From JBFYTX01 sp963739515 (GTDB lineage: Bacteria > Chloroflexota > Dehalococcoidia > Dehalococcoidales > RBG-16-60-22), in the NCBI GenBank assembly GCA_963739515.1, contig CAVUAO010000004.1, positions 1-19,091 on the forward strand: a stretch of DNA of 19,091 nt. The letters run 5' to 3'. The first letter of the stretch is position 1, and every line of letters begins with the position of its first letter. The position numbers and the translations under genes are program-made. Positions 17,176 through 19,091 of the stretch are shown in pieces. Below the pieces are notes generated by a model. The model worked only from the letters and a program-made list of their open reading frames with translations, was not told the origin of the DNA and ran no database searches.

Positions 17176-17907
17176 ATGAATCCGATAAAGTCAGAAACCG
17201 TCAGCGTCCTTGTGGTCGAAGAGCAGGAAATCTACCGCGAGGTCTACCGCCAGGTCCTGCCGGGCCGTTCTAATATTCAGGTCCTGCGCGTTTCCGAAAA
17301 TGGCGAAACCGGGGCCTTGATGCAGGCGGTCTCCGAGCTACGCCCCAATGTCCTGCTGTTAAGCGTTAAAAAGCTGGACGTCAACATTATCGAAGAGCTG
17401 GAGCAAATCAGGAACACCTATCCCCGGATGGGCATCGTGATATTGATGGTATTTTACGTTTCCCACGATATTGAAATGCTGCGCCGGCTGGCCCTCTGCG
17501 GCGAGAGCGGCATGGCGCTCTTTTTAAAGCAATCGCTGGATACCGTCGACCAGCTGTGCCGGACGATTTTGGCCGTCAGCCAGGGCCAGGTCATTCTCGA
17601 CCCGCCCCTCGCTACCTACATGTTCGCCGGCAAAGCGGAGTGCCCTTTCCTCAACCAGCTGACCACCCGCGAGTTGGAAATCCTTAGCCTGCTGGCACAG
17701 GGATATACTAACTTGTCCATCGCCGAGGCGCTTTTTATCGATATCAAGACCGTCGAGCACCATCTGAACTCGATGTATAGCAAGCTGAAGGCGGACCCCG
17801 ATTATAACTCCAAGCACCTGCGGGTCAGCGCCGCCAGGCTTTACCTCGAAACGATGGGCGGCCTGCACCGGAAAGAACAGGCCCTGACGCGCGGCGCGGC
17901 CAGGTAG
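17176..17907 (+). CDS. LuxR-family transcriptional regulator with a pseudo-receiver
   Basis: A 243-residue regulator of the NarL/FixJ layout. The N-terminal domain (about 8-140) follows the receiver pattern (VSVLVVEEQEIYREVY at strand 1), but the acidic pair is Glu15-Glu16 and the phosphoacceptor position is Ser63 in LLLSVKKLD, where an Asp is expected. Ordinary phosphorylation is therefore unlikely. The C-terminal LuxR-type helix-turn-helix (about 160-225) is intact: LTTRELEILSLLAQGYTNLSIAEAL followed by IDIKTVEHHLNSMYSKL. The ATG at 17176 is chosen because GGAAAGG lies 7 nt upstream; the frame also contains a GTG at 17140 inside the decamer array. The gene is divergent from the kinase operon and convergent with the membrane-protein gene, 4 nt between stops. 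Confidence 0.9.
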   Translation: MNPIKSETVSVLVVEEQEIYREVYRQVLPGRSNIQVLRVSENGETGALMQAVSELRPNVLLLSVKKLDVNIIEELEQIRNTYPRMGIVILMVFYVSHDIEMLRRLALCGESGMALFLKQSLDTVDQLCRTILAVSQGQVILDPPLATYMFAGKAECPFLNQLTTRELEILSLLAQGYTNLSIAEALFIDIKTVEHHLNSMYSKLKADPDYNSKHLRVSAARLYLETMGGLHRKEQALTRGAAR

Positions 17908-17916
17908 CCGGCTACC
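17903..17916. other. Perfect palindrome across two convergent stop codons
   Basis: GGTAGCCGGCTACC is a 14-bp perfect palindrome that contains the TAG stops of both the LuxR-type gene and the convergent membrane-protein gene. It has no loop or T-tract, so it is at best a weak bidirectional transcription end. Confidence 0.35.
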
Positions 17917-18226
17917 AAAAGATAAGCTCTTTGACGTTCCAGATAACGACCACACCTAGCGCCGCGATGGACGGCCAGAGCAGCCGCCCCGGCAATACCC
18001 ACGCCGCCGCCGCCGGAATCACGAACTTGATTAGCACCAGCAGCGCCGGCACGTGAATCAGAAGTCTCACTAGGGGGTTCATTTCCCACAGCCCCAGGTA
18101 CATCGCCAGCACCGTCAGGAGCAGGTCTAAGAGGGCCAGCAGAATAAAGGACACCTTCAGCGCGGTGCATTTTTTAAATGTCACCGCCGATTCCAGCCAG
18201 CCTGTCCCTAGTATTTTCCCGAGCAC
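17912..18226 (-). CDS. DUF5658-like small membrane protein
   Basis: A 104-residue integral membrane protein with about three hydrophobic segments, near residues 24-46, 52-78 and 81-100. The stretch LLDLLLTVLAMYLGLWEMNPLVRLL resembles the DUF5658 signature (Asp-Thr in the first helix followed by Glu-x-Asn-Pro), a family of unknown function. The start is a GTG at 18226 with a run of six Gs 5 nt upstream. It stands alone, 40 nt downstream of the EthD-like gene on the same strand, and could be co-transcribed with it. No catalytic residues can be named. Confidence 0.78.
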   Translation of the reverse strand: MLGKILGTGWLESAVTFKKCTALKVSFILLALLDLLLTVLAMYLGLWEMNPLVRLLIHVPALLVLIKFVIPAAAAWVLPGRLLWPSIAALGVVVIWNVKELIFW

Positions 18227-18266
18227 CTTTTCCCCCCGGCAATTTAGATCAGGATTTATTTTGAGG

Positions 18267-18599
18267 TTATCTTTCCCACGTCTTGATCGGCTCGTAGTTA
18301 GCCGCCCATTTTATATCGAACATGTTATCTTTCCAGGTCACGTTCATTTCATCGATGGCGGCTTTGAACTCAGGACTTTTAGGAAAGGCATCGATCGCGT
18401 CTTTATCATCGTATTCGTAAATCGCCAGGTACTTTGCCTGCCCCTGTCCTTCCCTCATAAGCTGGTAGCGCGTCACCTTTTTAAGGCCCGTGTACTTGAA
18501 CAGGAGGGGGATATGTACCTCGTTGTACCACTTATTGAACTTCGCCTCATTTTTGGCGCACTCCGTTGCCACGATATTTAATATCCTCATTTTAGCCAT
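18267..18599 (-). CDS. EthD-like dimeric alpha/beta-barrel protein
   Basis: A 110-residue protein with the ferredoxin-like alpha+beta layout of EthD and related dimeric barrels: strand MRILNIVATE, helix with NKWYNEVHIPLLFKYTG (Trp24, His29), strand VTRYQLMRE, strand YLAIYEYDD, then a helix and a final strand. The WYNEVHIP motif is characteristic of small proteins often encoded beside oxidoreductases or degradation genes. The ATG at 18599 has AGGAG 7 nt upstream, and a near-consensus promoter ends about 36 nt upstream. It is divergent from the alcohol dehydrogenase gene, which hints at a shared pathway, but the substrate is unknown. Confidence 0.85.
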   Translation of the reverse strand: MAKMRILNIVATECAKNEAKFNKWYNEVHIPLLFKYTGLKKVTRYQLMREGQGQAKYLAIYEYDDKDAIDAFPKSPEFKAAIDEMNVTWKDNMFDIKWAANYEPIKTWER

Positions 18600-18634
18600 T
18601 CCTGCTCTCCTTTTGGTGAGATTATTCCAGACCT

Positions 18635-18663
18635 ATCATAAATTTGCACTGTTGTTTTGTCAA
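18635..18663 (-). promoter_or_regulatory. Sigma-70 promoter of the EthD-like gene
   Basis: On the minus strand: TTGACA (18658-18663, exact consensus), a 17-nt spacer, and TATGAT (18635-18640, 5 of 6). Transcription would start about 28 nt before the ATG. It is the best promoter in the window. Confidence 0.8.
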
Positions 18664-18680
18664 TGGATTATCCTCCCAAT

Positions 18681-18709
18681 TTGACTTTATTTTGGGTAAG
18701 AAATAGACT
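18681..18709 (+). promoter_or_regulatory. Sigma-70 promoter of the alcohol dehydrogenase gene
   Basis: TTGACT (18681-18686), a 17-nt spacer and TAGACT (18704-18709) on the plus strand, 5/6 and 4/6 consensus. The -10 ends 31 nt before the GTG start. Its -35 box lies 17 bp from that of the divergent EthD-like gene promoter, so one regulator could control both. Confidence 0.65.
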
Positions 18710-18740
18710 GGGGACGTTAAGTCTCACCAAGGAGGGAAAT

Positions 18741-19091
18741 GTGAAAGCTGCCGTCTGTTATGAGCTTGGTAAGCCGCTGGTCGTGGAAGAGGTGGATATC
18801 GACCCGCCCAAAGCGGGTGAGCTCAGGGTGAAAATAGCCGCTACGGCCGTCTGCCATAGCGATATCCACATGTTCAAGGGCGACCTTCCCTTCAAGCCGC
18901 CGCTGGTCGGCGGGCACGAGTCCGCCGGCTACGTTGAAGTATTGGGCAAAGGGGTCACTGGTTTCGAGCCGGGCGACCGCGTGGTGATATCGCTACTGGC
19001 TAGTTGCGGCAAGTGTAAATATTGCCTGACCGGCCGCAGCTGGCTGTGTAATGCTTCCTGGCCGCTGGACAAGGAAGCGCGCATGCACAAT
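18741..19091 (+). CDS. Zinc-dependent alcohol dehydrogenase, N-terminal part (runs off the window)
   Basis: The first 117 codons of a medium-chain dehydrogenase/reductase. The GroES-like catalytic domain is clear: Cys38-His39-Ser (VCHSD) and His59-Glu60 (GGHESAG) supply the catalytic zinc site, and Cys89, Cys92, Cys95 and Cys103 (CGKCKYC...LC) form the structural zinc lobe typical of tetrameric or dimeric ADHs. The Rossmann NAD(P)-binding domain would follow beyond the window. The start is a GTG at 18741 with GGAGG 5 nt upstream, downstream of a good promoter. It oxidises an alcohol or reduces an aldehyde with NAD(P); the substrate cannot be told from this part. Confidence 0.92.
   Translation, partial: MKAAVCYELGKPLVVEEVDIDPPKAGELRVKIAATAVCHSDIHMFKGDLPFKPPLVGGHESAGYVEVLGKGVTGFEPGDRVVISLLASCGKCKYCLTGRSWLCNASWPLDKEARMHN

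Overview
The window comes from a bacterial chromosome of moderately high GC content (my impression from reading; not computed). Cytoplasmic signalling kinases, an atypical LuxR regulator, small cupin and NTF2-like proteins and G-rich dispersed intergenic repeats together suggest Chloroflexota, perhaps Dehalococcoidia. That assignment is inference and is not proven by any single gene. Nearly all genes lie on the minus strand; the exceptions are a LuxR-type regulator, a possible 29-codon ORF and a truncated alcohol dehydrogenase at the right edge.

Region 1 (49-9324, minus) is a complete GlgE-type alpha-glucan module, transcribed in the order glgP, glgE, treS-maltokinase fusion, glgB. TreS turns trehalose into maltose, the fused kinase makes maltose-1-phosphate, GlgE polymerises it into alpha-1,4-glucan, GlgB branches the polymer and GlgP recovers glucose-1-phosphate. 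glgE and treS overlap by 17 nt and glgB begins 10 nt after treS. A tRNA-Lys(CUU) gene lies just upstream of glgP.

Region 2 (9554-10697, minus) holds a degenerate stand-alone receiver protein, a 65-aa unknown protein with a terminator, and about 430 bp of intergenic DNA carrying dispersed palindromic repeats.

Region 3 (10698-12973, minus) is a four-gene operon: an NTF2/SnoaL-like protein followed by three divergent cupins. Three of the four proteins end in Lys/Ala-rich, histone-tail-like extensions. I regard this as the most unusual locus here.

Region 4 (13101-16656, minus) is a tightly packed two-component operon: a sensorless histidine kinase, a single-domain receiver with what looks like the stub of a second receiver, a receiver-GAF-kinase hybrid, and an OmpR-type DNA-binding regulator. 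It ends at a strong intrinsic terminator. No membrane segments are visible in the kinases.

Region 5 (16657-19091) holds a 520-bp divergent intergenic region with a possible 29-codon ORF and four tandem decamers next to a LuxR-type regulator whose receiver has lost its phosphoacceptor. A convergent DUF5658-like membrane protein follows. Last come an EthD-like alpha/beta-barrel protein and a zinc alcohol dehydrogenase that diverge from two good sigma-70-type promoters.
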